Of a DNA stretch of 64,000 nt, positions 28,814 to 35,897 are shown in pieces; within the stretch, counting starts at the first letter, position 1, and every line of letters begins with the position of its first letter. Both the position numbers and the translations under genes were made by a program. The DNA is from Bacteroidales bacterium WCE2004 (lineage in GTDB: Bacteria > Bacteroidota > Bacteroidia > Bacteroidales > UBA932): NCBI GenBank assembly GCA_900167895.1, contig FUZR01000004.1, positions 1-64,000 of the forward strand, read 5' to 3'. Under the pieces are notes generated by a model. That model was not told the DNA's origin and did no database searches. It saw only the letters and a program-made list of their open reading frames with translations.

Positions 28814-28888
28814 TAGGGACGATCGGGGTCGAACCGATGACCTCTTGAATGTGACTCAAGCGCTCTGAACCAACTGAGCTACGCCCCT
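28814..28888 (-). tRNA. tRNA-Val (CAC)
   Basis: 75 nt on the minus strand. Acceptor AGGGGCG pairs with CGTCCCT (one G-T). The D arm is GCTC...GAGC, the anticodon stem CTTGA/TCAAG with loop GTCACAT (anticodon CAC), the T arm ATCGG-TTCGACC-CCGAT, and the discriminator is A. CCA is not encoded. G at position 32 is uncommon but the fold is otherwise standard. Confidence 0.93.
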
Positions 28889-28904
28889 GTTTCAAAAGGG
28901 ACTG

Positions 28905-28935
28905 CAAAAATAGGCCATTTTTGCGAAAAGCGCAA
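28905..28935 (-). promoter_or_regulatory. tRNA-Val promoter
   Basis: On the minus strand, TTG (28935-28933), 20 bp, TATTTTTG (28912-28905). The start site is about 10 nt before the tRNA 5' end. Confidence 0.7.
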
Positions 28936-28969
28936 GAGTTTCAAGCAAAAAAGTTTCGGCCGCGGCGGC

Positions 28970-31513
28970 CTACTCGCCCACCAGATCTTTGGCGGCGAGG
29001 ACCAGGAACATATAATGCGACGAACCGCCGCCCAGCACATATTCCACCTGCTGCCAGAGATACGGGAAGGTCAGCAGTTCCGGGAAGTCCGGGCGGATCA
29101 GGGCCGTGCCCGAAACGGTGCCGCCGGGGATGTAGGACCAGTCCGCGCGGTTCAGGCCATAGCCGACCGTGGCGGACGAGGCACCCACGCCGCCGGCGAA
29201 GGAAGCCTGGTTGGAGCCCGGATGGCGGCCCAGGATGAAATGCAGGGCGTCCAGGACCTGGTCCGGGGAGAAGATGTCCGGATAGGCCTTGGCCAGGAAA
29301 TAATGGCGGTAGCCGAAGGACTGGATGTCCCAGCCGGCGCCCCAGATGCTCGGGCGGTACGGCACGCCGTAGGGCGTCTCCGCGCTCTGCGCATCCAGCA
29401 TCTTGCGGTAGCGCTGCAGGGACTCGCGGAAGGCGGCGCACTGCTTTCGGTATTTGCGCTGGCCCTCCATCTGCTTCTCCACGCGGGCGACGTACCAGCC
29501 GCAGTAGCCTGCGGCAGCCACGACGGTGTCCCAGTTGGCCAGGATGAAATCGAAGTAGGCCTGCTCGCCGGTGGTCAGGTAGAGCTCGACGGCCAGCTGG
29601 AGGCGGCCCATCGGGAAACCGCCCGCGGCTTCCGCCCGGGCGAAAGTCTCCCTGGCGATGTCCACGCACTGCGTGGCCAGCGTGTCGTTGAAGCCGCGCA
29701 AGGCGCGCGCCGAGGCGGCCAGGTTCACGGCCGCCCCCACGCCGTCGCCCAGGTCGGCGTAGATCCAGCGGTCGTCTTCGTTGCCGGGGACGCCGTCGGA
29801 CATCGTGGAGGTGTCGCCGAGCAGGGTGTACTGGCGGAGGTTGTTGGTGATGACGCCCTTGGAGAAGCGGCCCAGCGCACGGTAGGCGTTCACCACGTGC
29901 AGCATGCCGTGCTCGATCTGCTGGAGGATGTCGTTGCGCCCGTCCGGCTCGTGGATCTCCACATGGCGGCGGGCCTGGTCGATGGCCGTGGCGTCGATCT
30001 CCGGATGGAAATTCTCCCACGCCATCGTGAGGATGTAGCATTCGTTGCCCGTGGTGCCGCGCACGTCGTCGTCGCCCGCATCGTGCCAGCCGCCGACGTT
30101 GACGCCGGGCACCGGCTCCAGCGCCTTGTAGCGCGTGCCGTTGTCCGCCGGCTGGGAATAGCCGTCGATGTGGTTGCCCTCCGGCGCCATCAGGGCGTCG
30201 TCCAGGTGGCAGGCGTCGTGCCAGACGCGGTATTTCTCCATCACCTTCATGTGGCACATCTGCACGGGCAGGAAGTATTCGATCACCGGCTGCCACACGC
30301 CGCGGTCATACACGTCGGAGGCGATCCGGAAGATGGGCGAGGCGCCCGCGCCGTAGCGCAGCTGGTAGAGCCCCTCCTCGCGGACCTCGGAGAAATCCAC
30401 CTGCAGATAGTCGTAGCGCAGGAACTGCCCCTCCCAGCGCGTGGCCGGGAATGCCTTCACGACATGCTCTCCGTCGGCCTCATAGCGCACCAGCGTCGCT
30501 TCCGCGAGCGGTGCCTCGCGCCGGTCGGTCTCGATGACCGCGACCTTGCGCTGGGCGGGCAGATAGCCCACCTGCGAGGTCTGCACGACCGCCGGGCTGG
30601 TCCAGCCGGGCACGACGTTCGGCTCGACATACCACTTCACGGCGCCCTTCGTCACGCCGGCGGGGAGCTCCGAGCGGAGGACGAACCAGCCGTTGTTGTG
30701 GTTCATCCGGCCGTCGTAGAGCTTGAGGTCGGCATCCGTCAGGCTCCGGACGGTCAGCCGCGTATAAGGGTCGTCCGGGCGGAGGGTGAAGCATTTGCCG
30801 ACGGCGTACGGCGCCGCGATCACCGCGTCCGCCGTGTACGGGCTGTAGCCCTCGCCGATCAGGTGCTTCACATCGGCGAGCGGCGCCCGGGCCGGCTTGA
30901 AGTCGCCGACGCTCTGATAGACATAGCTCTCCTGCGAGAGCAGCGGCGAATTCGGTTGCTGGGGGAAGATGCCCTGCCGGTCGTCCATCAGCCACGGCTT
31001 GCCGAAAAGGTCGCCCGGGAAGAATTCGAGGTTGAAACCCGCGCGGCCCGCCAGCACCTCCGGGACCGGCTGGTCCAGGTCCACCGTCACCAGGAAACCC
31101 TTGCCGGACGGCTCCAGCGTGACGGTGTACGTCAGCTGCACGTCCGGGTAGATCATCGGATTGAAACCCGTCAGGTGGCGGGTAGAATCCGGGAAACAGA
31201 GCCGTGTCGTGACACGGTCTCCCTCGACCTTGCGGCCAAGCTGCTTCGGGACGGGCTGCCACTGGCCGGGCGTGGGCTCGAGGCGGATGTCGCCGTTGCT
31301 CGCCACGCGGCGGCCGTGCATCAGGATGGAGATGCCGCCCTGGTGCCCTTCGGGATAGAAATCATTGAATGCCATCACGTCCACGCCGTCGCGGTTGAAA
31401 TAACCGGAAGCGTTCAGACGGAAATCCTGGGCCTGGAGGCGGCCCGGGAAGGTCAGGAGCACCAGCGCGGCCAGCACCGGCAGCCCCGACGGGAAGATCG
31501 AGCGTTTTTGCAT
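28970..31513 (-). CDS. glycoside hydrolase family 9 protein
   Basis: 847 aa with an N-terminal signal peptide (cleavage near RLQAQ). Residues 30-290 are a large beta-rich N-terminal region. A cellulase N-terminal Ig-like domain follows (TSQVGYLPAQRKVAVIETDR, about 310-400), then the GH9 (alpha/alpha)6 barrel. The catalytic base region is GGWHDAGDDD, with D478 and D481. The late motif FILGRHPGSNQASF and the acid candidate E824 (WQQVEYVLGGGS) are in place. GH9 enzymes are inverting beta-glucanases (cellulose, xyloglucan, laminarin-type). It stands alone with no SusC/D pair nearby. Confidence 0.88.
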   Translation of the reverse strand: MQKRSIFPSGLPVLAALVLLTFPGRLQAQDFRLNASGYFNRDGVDVMAFNDFYPEGHQGGISILMHGRRVASNGDIRLEPTPGQWQPVPKQLGRKVEGDRVTTRLCFPDSTRHLTGFNPMIYPDVQLTYTVTLEPSGKGFLVTVDLDQPVPEVLAGRAGFNLEFFPGDLFGKPWLMDDRQGIFPQQPNSPLLSQESYVYQSVGDFKPARAPLADVKHLIGEGYSPYTADAVIAAPYAVGKCFTLRPDDPYTRLTVRSLTDADLKLYDGRMNHNNGWFVLRSELPAGVTKGAVKWYVEPNVVPGWTSPAVVQTSQVGYLPAQRKVAVIETDRREAPLAEATLVRYEADGEHVVKAFPATRWEGQFLRYDYLQVDFSEVREEGLYQLRYGAGASPIFRIASDVYDRGVWQPVIEYFLPVQMCHMKVMEKYRVWHDACHLDDALMAPEGNHIDGYSQPADNGTRYKALEPVPGVNVGGWHDAGDDDVRGTTGNECYILTMAWENFHPEIDATAIDQARRHVEIHEPDGRNDILQQIEHGMLHVVNAYRALGRFSKGVITNNLRQYTLLGDTSTMSDGVPGNEDDRWIYADLGDGVGAAVNLAASARALRGFNDTLATQCVDIARETFARAEAAGGFPMGRLQLAVELYLTTGEQAYFDFILANWDTVVAAAGYCGWYVARVEKQMEGQRKYRKQCAAFRESLQRYRKMLDAQSAETPYGVPYRPSIWGAGWDIQSFGYRHYFLAKAYPDIFSPDQVLDALHFILGRHPGSNQASFAGGVGASSATVGYGLNRADWSYIPGGTVSGTALIRPDFPELLTFPYLWQQVEYVLGGGSSHYMFLVLAAKDLVGE

Positions 31514-31565
31514 ACTAACGGATTTGGATAAGATTAATGTATTGTGGTATTACCTTGGTTTTAAG

Positions 31566-31573
31566 CAAATGTA
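31566..31573 (-). promoter_or_regulatory. -7 box of the GH9 gene
   Basis: TACATTTG on the minus strand, 52 bp before the ATG at 31513. No -33 TTG at standard spacing. The rest of the 190-bp gap 31514-31703 holds only the oppositely directed tRNA-Ser promoter. Confidence 0.45.
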
Positions 31574-31681
31574 GTCATTTGCGGCGAAAAAAAGAAGCCC
31601 CGCCCGACGCGGGTAGGACGGCATTTTCGCCAAACAGGCCGGGCTTTTCGCCCGATACGATGGAAGTCCAAGATTTTTTTA

Positions 31682-31689
31682 TACCTTTG
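31682..31689 (+). promoter_or_regulatory. -7 box of tRNA-Ser (CGA)
   Basis: TACCTTTG, identical to the rrn -7 boxes, ends 14 bases before the tRNA. The start site is about 9 nt upstream of the tRNA 5' end. Confidence 0.6.
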
Positions 31690-31703
31690 TGGTCCCAAAC
31701 CAT

Positions 31704-31788
31704 GGTGAGTTGTCCGAGTGGTTGAAGGAGCCTGCCTCGAAAACAGGTGTACGGCAACGTACCGGGGGTTCGAATCCCTCACTCACCG
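31704..31788 (+). tRNA. tRNA-Ser (CGA)
   Basis: 85 nt class II tRNA. Acceptor GGTGAGT/ACTCACC, anticodon loop CTCGAAA (anticodon CGA), long variable arm TGTACGGCAACGTACC, T arm GGGGG-TTCGAAT-CCCTC, discriminator G. CCA is not encoded. Position 31-39 of the anticodon stem is a C-A mismatch (CCTGC/ACAGG). A structured element begins six bases after the discriminator base. Confidence 0.95.
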
Positions 31789-31794
31789 CGCTAT

Positions 31795-31923
31795 GCAAAG
31801 CAAATCAGGGACGCCGCACATTGTGCGGCGTTTTTGTGTATTGGAGCGACCGTCAAGAGCTCGCTCTTGTAAGGGCGTTCCAATATGCAAAAAGAGACGA
31901 AGTCTCGCCCCGATTTGCTTTGC
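31795..31923 (+). ncRNA. tRNA-Ser-trailing four-helix element, copy 1 (129 nt)
   Basis: Closing helix P1: GCAAAGCAAATCAGGG (31795-31810) with CCCCGATTTGCTTTGC (31908-31923), one mismatch. P2: a 9-bp hairpin at 31811-31831 followed by T5. P3: TATTGGAGCG/CGTTCCAATA (31839-31848, 31876-31885) carrying an internal ACCGT/TAAGGG section and an apical CAAGAGC-TC-GCTCTTG stem. P4: GAGAC-GAA-GTCTC (31894-31906) after GCAAAAA. It has the same length, spacing from tRNA-Ser and layout as the copy at 35098-35226. A 15-bp imperfect hairpin (31937-31969) follows. Type assigned from structure only; P2 plus the T-run may also end tRNA transcription. Confidence 0.6.
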
Positions 31924-32003
31924 TCGCGGTGACCGAGGGATGTGGGCGCACGCAGTGCGACCAAATCCCGCGCGTGAGGGATATTCCTTTCGCCGCTTCG
32001 CGG

Positions 32004-32531
32004 CTAGAGCTTCTTGCACTCCTGCCGGAGGGCGAAGGCCAGGGCAACCAGCGCGACGAGTGCGAGAAGGGCCAGGAAATACCGGGGCAGCATCAGGCCG
32101 ACGACCAGCGCCGCGACCGGGACCGCGATCGACATGACGAGATAGGCCGGAGAGCGGTAGAGCCAGGAATACGGCATGAAATGTGCGCCGAAGATGATCA
32201 CATAGATCATCAGCATGTTCTCCGGAGACTCCGCAAAGGCCCACATCGCGATCAGGATATAGACCAGCTGATTGAGGCTGAACAGCAGGCCCAGCCTGGA
32301 AAGCGGATTGCCCTTGCCCTGGAAGTCGACGTGCAGGATCTTCGAGGCGATCAACGCAAAGGGGATCAAGACGGCCGAGCCGCAGAAGATGAACATGTTC
32401 TGCTGCCACAGGGACGCATCGACCAGCTGGGTGACCAGGATCAGGGTCCAGATGAGAATGGCAGCCAGGATGAAGTGCAGGCCCATTTTCTGGCTGCGCG
32501 CGAGATCGAGTCTCAATTCGTTCAGTTCCAT
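32004..32531 (-). CDS. small integral membrane protein (DUF7010-like)
   Basis: 175 aa from MELNELRLDLARSQKMGLHF. About six hydrophobic segments follow a short charged N-terminus (FILAAILIWTLILVTQL, MFIFCGSAVLIPFALIAS, LGLLFSLNQLVYILIAMWAF, MLMIYVIIFGAHFM, two more near the C-terminus). The FGAHFMPYSWLYRSPAY loop resembles the DUF7010 group of uncharacterised membrane proteins. The gene is 54 bp downstream of icd on the same strand and has no obvious promoter. Function unknown. Confidence 0.7.
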   Translation of the reverse strand: MELNELRLDLARSQKMGLHFILAAILIWTLILVTQLVDASLWQQNMFIFCGSAVLIPFALIASKILHVDFQGKGNPLSRLGLLFSLNQLVYILIAMWAFAESPENMLMIYVIIFGAHFMPYSWLYRSPAYLVMSIAVPVAALVVGLMLPRYFLALLALVALVALAFALRQECKKL

Positions 32532-32585
32532 AGGTATCTCATAAATGGTCAGACAGGAAAGCAACGGGCACGCGGCAAGCCGGCG

Positions 32586-33794
32586 CTACGAGAGCCGCTT
32601 CTCCAGGCGCTCGCGGATGGCGGCGATGAACTGCGCGGAGTTGACGGACTTCGGGGAGACCCCTTCCATCAGGTTCACGAGGTCTTTGGTGGCAATCCCT
32701 TCGCCGAGGGTGTCGAAGCAGGCCGCTTCCAGCGCGTCCGCGAATTGCGTGAGCGCGGAGAGGCCGTCCTTCAGGCCCCGCTGACGCAGCGCGCCGCTCC
32801 AGGCGAAGATGGTGGCCATCGGGTTGGTGGAGGTCTCCTCGCCCTGCAGATAACGGTAATAGTGGCGCGTCACCGTGCCGTGCGCGGCTTCGTACTCGTA
32901 GTTGCCGTCGGGGCTGACCAGCACGCTGGTCATCATCGCGAGCGAACCGAACGCCGTCGACACCATGTCGCTCATCACGTCGCCGTCGTAGTTCTTGCAG
33001 GCCCAGATGAAGCCGCCGCGGCTGCGGATGACGCGGGCGACCGCGTCGTCGATCAGCGTATAGAAATAGGTGATGCCCAGCTCCTCGAAGCGGGCCTTGT
33101 ACTCGGCAAATACCTCGTCGAAGATCTCGCGGAAACGCGCGTCATAGGTCTTGGAGATCGTGTCCTTGGTGGAGAACCAGAGGTCCTGGCGCGTGTCCAC
33201 GGCGTATTTGAAGCAGGCGTGCGCGAAGGAGCGGATGGACTTGTCGGTGTTGTGCATGCCCTGAATCACGCCCGCGCCCTTGAATTCCTGGATCACGGCC
33301 TCGCGGTGGCTGCCGTCGGCGCCGTCGAAGACCAGCCGGGCCGTGCCCGGGCCGTCGGCCTTCAGCTCCACGCTCTTGTAGACGTCGCCATAGGCGTGGC
33401 GGGCGATCGTGATGGGCTTCTCCCAGTTGCGGACGACCGGGCGGATGGAAGGGATGGTGATGGGCGCGCGGAACACCGTGCCGTCCAGGATGGAACGGAT
33501 GGTGCCGTTGGGGCTCTTCCACATCTGATGGAGGTTGTATTCCGTCATCCGCTGCGCGTTGGGGGTGATGGTGGCGCACTTCACGCCGACGCCGTATTTG
33601 CGGCAAGCCTCGGCCGCCTCGACCGTGACGCGGTCGGCGGTGCGGTCCCGGTTCTCGAGGCCCAGGTCGTAATATTCTGTCTTGAGGTCTACGAACGGCA
33701 GGATCAGCTCGTCCTTGATCATCTTCCACAGGATCCGGGTCATCTCGTCCCCGTCCATCTCCACCAGCGGGGTGGTCATCTGAATCTTTGTCAT
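32586..33794 (-). CDS. icd: NADP-dependent isocitrate dehydrogenase (eukaryote-like type)
   Basis: 402 aa. Oxidative decarboxylation of isocitrate to 2-oxoglutarate in the cytosol. It belongs to the dimeric eukaryotic/IDH1-like subfamily, not the E. coli Icd type: VEMDGDEMTRILW at the start, TPNAQRMTEYNLHQMWKSPN (substrate Ser-Asn), YGDVYKSVELK, the metal aspartates in KNYDGDVMSDM, and the NADP site EAAHGTVTRHYY. This type is common in Bacteroidetes. Its own promoter lies upstream. Confidence 0.97.
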   Translation of the reverse strand: MTKIQMTTPLVEMDGDEMTRILWKMIKDELILPFVDLKTEYYDLGLENRDRTADRVTVEAAEACRKYGVGVKCATITPNAQRMTEYNLHQMWKSPNGTIRSILDGTVFRAPITIPSIRPVVRNWEKPITIARHAYGDVYKSVELKADGPGTARLVFDGADGSHREAVIQEFKGAGVIQGMHNTDKSIRSFAHACFKYAVDTRQDLWFSTKDTISKTYDARFREIFDEVFAEYKARFEELGITYFYTLIDDAVARVIRSRGGFIWACKNYDGDVMSDMVSTAFGSLAMMTSVLVSPDGNYEYEAAHGTVTRHYYRYLQGEETSTNPMATIFAWSGALRQRGLKDGLSALTQFADALEAACFDTLGEGIATKDLVNLMEGVSPKSVNSAQFIAAIRERLEKRLS

Positions 33795-33826
33795 AACCTT
33801 TCTATACGTAATACAACTAAGTCTTA

Positions 33827-33857
33827 CGAAGATAAGGAATTAATATTTCCCGTGCAA
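33827..33857 (-). promoter_or_regulatory. icd promoter
   Basis: On the minus strand, TTG (33857-33855), 20 bp, TATCTTCG (33834-33827). The -7 box has C in place of the third T. The -33 box lies within the 3' end of the upstream DUF4491 gene. Confidence 0.55.
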
Positions 33858-34166
33858 CTCTTTCCGGCGTGCCTCGTAGTAGGCGTGGCGTCTGGGGTTC
33901 TCGGGGAACCAGCCGCGCAGCACGCGCTTTTCCTGCATCAGCACCTCGCCGATGCCCCACAGGCAGGAGAAGGCGAAGCCGCCGACGATCGTGGAGAGCG
34001 TGTCGTTCTCGATCAGCAGCGAGAGGCCGCAGAAGAGCAGGCCGGCGACGAGCCACATCCACCAGCATTTCCTGCCCAGGTGATATTCCATCTTGATGAC
34101 GGCGGGATGGCAGATGCCGATCGAGAAGAACACGGCCGCGCCGACGATGATACCATTGAAATTCAT
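33840..34166 (-). CDS. DUF4491 family membrane protein
   Basis: 108 aa. Starts MNFNGIIVGAAVFFSIGICH, keeps HPAVIKMEYHLGRKCWW and ends with GEVLMQEKRVLRGWFPENPR, the pattern of DUF4491. Three transmembrane segments. Function unknown, conserved in Bacteroidetes. A weak promoter-like GAACTTTG is about 20 bp upstream. Confidence 0.85.
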   Translation of the reverse strand: MNFNGIIVGAAVFFSIGICHPAVIKMEYHLGRKCWWMWLVAGLLFCGLSLLIENDTLSTIVGGFAFSCLWGIGEVLMQEKRVLRGWFPENPRRHAYYEARRKELHGKY

Positions 34167-34241
34167 AGCGATTCCGGATTAATGTGCAAAGTTCGGCAAA
34201 AAGGATCGGAGTTTTTAGTCCGGGGAAACACGAAATTAGGA

Positions 34242-35045
34242 TTATCCTTGCATCTTCTTACGGAACGCAGAAGGCGTCATACCCGTCTCTTTCTTGAACA
34301 GGCGGGCAAAGTAGGACTGATCTTCCAGGCCCACGGCGGCAGCGACGTCGATGACCGGCGTGTCGGTCCCTGCCAGCAGGCGCTTGGCGCGCGAGATGCG
34401 CACGATGTCGATCCACGACCCGACGCTGCGGCCCGTGGCCTTCTTGACCAGGCGGCTGAGGTAGTTCTCGCTGATGCCGGCCTCCTCCGCATAGGAAGCG
34501 ATGGTTCCCGGCGTCCGGTCTTCGGCGAAGACCGACTCCAGGAACGCGCCGACGGTCGGCGGGAACGACTGGACATCGCCCCACTTGATGCGCGACAGGA
34601 GCAGGTCGAGGCCCTTCTCCACGAACACCTCGTCGTGCTTGGCGAACGACTCGGCGAGCATGTTGAAGAGTTCGCTCACGAAAGCGCCCTCGTCGAACCA
34701 GAACGCCTGGTGGTGCGGCGCGGTCAGAAAGCGCAGCGGCGCGCTGTCGGGCAGCGCCGACGGCTGGAAACCGCCCATATAGCCCACCGCGTCGCGGTAG
34801 TAGCGGGTGGCGAAGGGGCACATCGGCGGGACCAGCAGCAGATGGCCGGGCTGGCACAGGAACGGCGTGCCTTCGGACTCGACCAGCACTTCGCCGGACG
34901 TGACATAGATGAAGCCGAAGAGCGGCAATCTCGACATGGGGACCTCCGCGGGCTTGACATAGCCCGAGGTATCCATCCTGCGGATGTAGAAACGGAGGGA
35001 AGAGAAGTCCGTGCCTGGACTTCCATGGGGATGCATCATATTCAT
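34242..35045 (-). CDS. AraC-family transcriptional regulator
   Basis: 267 aa. The N-terminal cupin-like sensor (about 35-90: GFIYVTSGEVLVESEGTPFL, PGHLLLVPPMCPF) and the C-terminal two-HTH AraC domain (about 165-267: ISENYLSRLVKKATGRSVGS, IDVAAAVGLEDQSYFARLFK) are intact. The ligand is unknown. No neighbouring operon points clearly to a regulon. The start codon directly follows the T-tract of a strong terminator (35046-35068), so transcription must come from upstream by read-through, or the true start is internal (for example M24). Confidence 0.9.
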   Translation of the reverse strand: MNMMHPHGSPGTDFSSLRFYIRRMDTSGYVKPAEVPMSRLPLFGFIYVTSGEVLVESEGTPFLCQPGHLLLVPPMCPFATRYYRDAVGYMGGFQPSALPDSAPLRFLTAPHHQAFWFDEGAFVSELFNMLAESFAKHDEVFVEKGLDLLLSRIKWGDVQSFPPTVGAFLESVFAEDRTPGTIASYAEEAGISENYLSRLVKKATGRSVGSWIDIVRISRAKRLLAGTDTPVIDVAAAVGLEDQSYFARLFKKETGMTPSAFRKKMQG

Positions 35046-35068
35046 AAAAAAGCGGGATTAGTCCCGCT
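35046..35068 (-). terminator. terminator abutting the AraC start codon
   Basis: On the minus strand AGCGGGA, CTAA loop, TCCCGCT, then TTTTTT directly followed by ATG. It ends the tRNA-Ser (UGA) and trailing-element transcript. Confidence 0.88.
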
Positions 35069-35097
35069 GCGCGGGCCTTTTCCCTTGTTCTCCGGGA

Positions 35098-35226
35098 GCA
35101 TTGCAGATGAAGGAGAGCCTTCGGCTCTTTTTGCTGAAAGGGGCGCCCTTATGAGAACGAGTTCTCAACGGGTGCCCCTTTCAGCAAAAAAACTGCGCAT
35201 TCGCGCAGTTCCTTCGTCTGCACTGC
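35098..35226 (-). ncRNA. tRNA-Ser-trailing four-helix element, copy 2 (129 nt)
   Basis: Minus strand, six bases after the tRNA-Ser (UGA) discriminator. P1: GCAGTGCAGACGAAGG (35226-35211) with CCTTCATCTGCAATGC (35113-35098). P2: AACTGCGC-GAAT-GCGCAGTT plus T7. P3: CTGAAAGGGGC/GCCCCTTTCAG with internal ACCCGT/TAAGGGC and apical TGAGAAC-TC-GTTCTCA. P4: GAGCC-GAA-GGCTC after CAAAAA. Helix sequences differ from copy 1 but pair, while loops and junctions (CTCG, TAAGGGCG, GCAAAAAGAG) are shared. Confidence 0.6.
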
Positions 35227-35232
35227 ATTGCG

Positions 35233-35318
35233 CGGAGGCGGAGGGATTCGAACCCCCGGAACGTTGCCGTTCAACAGTTTTCAAGACTGCCGCCATCGAC
35301 CACTCGGCCACACCTCCG
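35233..35318 (-). tRNA. tRNA-Ser (UGA)
   Basis: 86 nt class II tRNA on the minus strand. Acceptor GGAGGTG/CGCCTCC, anticodon loop CTTGAAA (anticodon TGA), long variable arm with GAACGGCAACGTTC, T arm GGGGG-TTCGAAT-CCCTC, discriminator G. CCA is not encoded. It is followed by CGCAAT and then the 129-nt element. The other tRNA-Ser is followed by CGCTAT. Confidence 0.95.
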
Positions 35319-35331
35319 GAAAAGGGGCTGC

Positions 35332-35339
35332 AAATTTAA
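35332..35339 (-). promoter_or_regulatory. -7 box of tRNA-Ser (UGA)
   Basis: TAAATTTG on the minus strand overlaps the last codons of lspA. The start site is about 8-9 nt before the tRNA. The -33 element is unclear; read-through from the ileS operon is also possible. Confidence 0.5.
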
Positions 35340-35893
35340 TCCTTTTTCTCGGATTTCTCGTCCTTCGCGAAGAAACGCCAATGAAAAAGAAGCAGATAGA
35401 AAGCTCCCACGGTCACACAGGAATCCGCGAAATTGAACACAGGGCTGAAGAAGATCACGCGCTCGCCGTCCCGGATGATCGGGAAGAAGAACATGTCGAC
35501 CACCTTGCCGAACATGAACGGGGCATAATCCCAGATCAGTCCATAGAAGAGCGAGTCGATGATGTTGCCGACCGCGCCGGCCGTAATCATCGTCAGGCCG
35601 ACCAGCACGCCGGTCGGCGTGCCCTTCTTGACCAGCGACCGGATCCACCAGATCAGGAAACCGCTCAGCACGATCCGGAAGAGCGAAAGGAGGAACTTGC
35701 CGACCTGTCCGCCGAAGGACATGCCGAAGGCCATTCCCTTGTTCTCCACGAAACACAGACGGAACCACTGGCCGATCACGTTGATCTGCTCACCCAGTTC
35801 CATATTCGTCTTGACCAGGTATTTGATCACCTGGTCAATGACGACTAGCACAATGCCGAGCAACAGAAGTTTCTTGCCCTGGGACAGTTTCAT
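35336..35893 (-). CDS. lspA: lipoprotein signal peptidase (SPase II)
   Basis: 185 aa from MKLSQGKKLLLLGIVLVV, starting 4 bp after the dksA-like stop. Inner-membrane aspartyl protease that cleaves prolipoprotein signal peptides before the lipidated Cys; the many lipoproteins in this window are its substrates. Catalytic Asp113 (VGNIIDSLFYG) and Asp157 (FNFADSCVTVG) are present, with four membrane segments. Classical linkage with ileS. Confidence 0.95.
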   Translation of the reverse strand: MKLSQGKKLLLLGIVLVVIDQVIKYLVKTNMELGEQINVIGQWFRLCFVENKGMAFGMSFGGQVGKFLLSLFRIVLSGFLIWWIRSLVKKGTPTGVLVGLTMITAGAVGNIIDSLFYGLIWDYAPFMFGKVVDMFFFPIIRDGERVIFFSPVFNFADSCVTVGAFYLLLFHWRFFAKDEKSEKKD

Positions 35894-35897
35894 AAGC

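Noticed and set aside
28970..31513. GH9 gene as part of a polysaccharide utilisation locus
   Set aside because: No SusC/SusD pair, sensor or second glycosidase lies next to it. The neighbours are tRNAs and housekeeping genes.
31795..31923. Trailing element as an integron attC site or CRISPR repeat
   Set aside because: No attC core sites (RYYYAAC/GTTRRRY), no array, no integrase or cas gene nearby. No CRISPR array is seen anywhere in the window.
31783..32047. Short minus-strand frames covering the tRNA-Ser trailing element
   Set aside because: They translate paired RNA arms, have no ribosome site and cross the tRNA. More likely annotation artefacts than peptides.
31689..35339. A 1216-codon plus-strand frame across tRNA-Ser, icd and AraC
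   Set aside because: It passes through two tRNAs and opposite four real genes, so it is a shadow.
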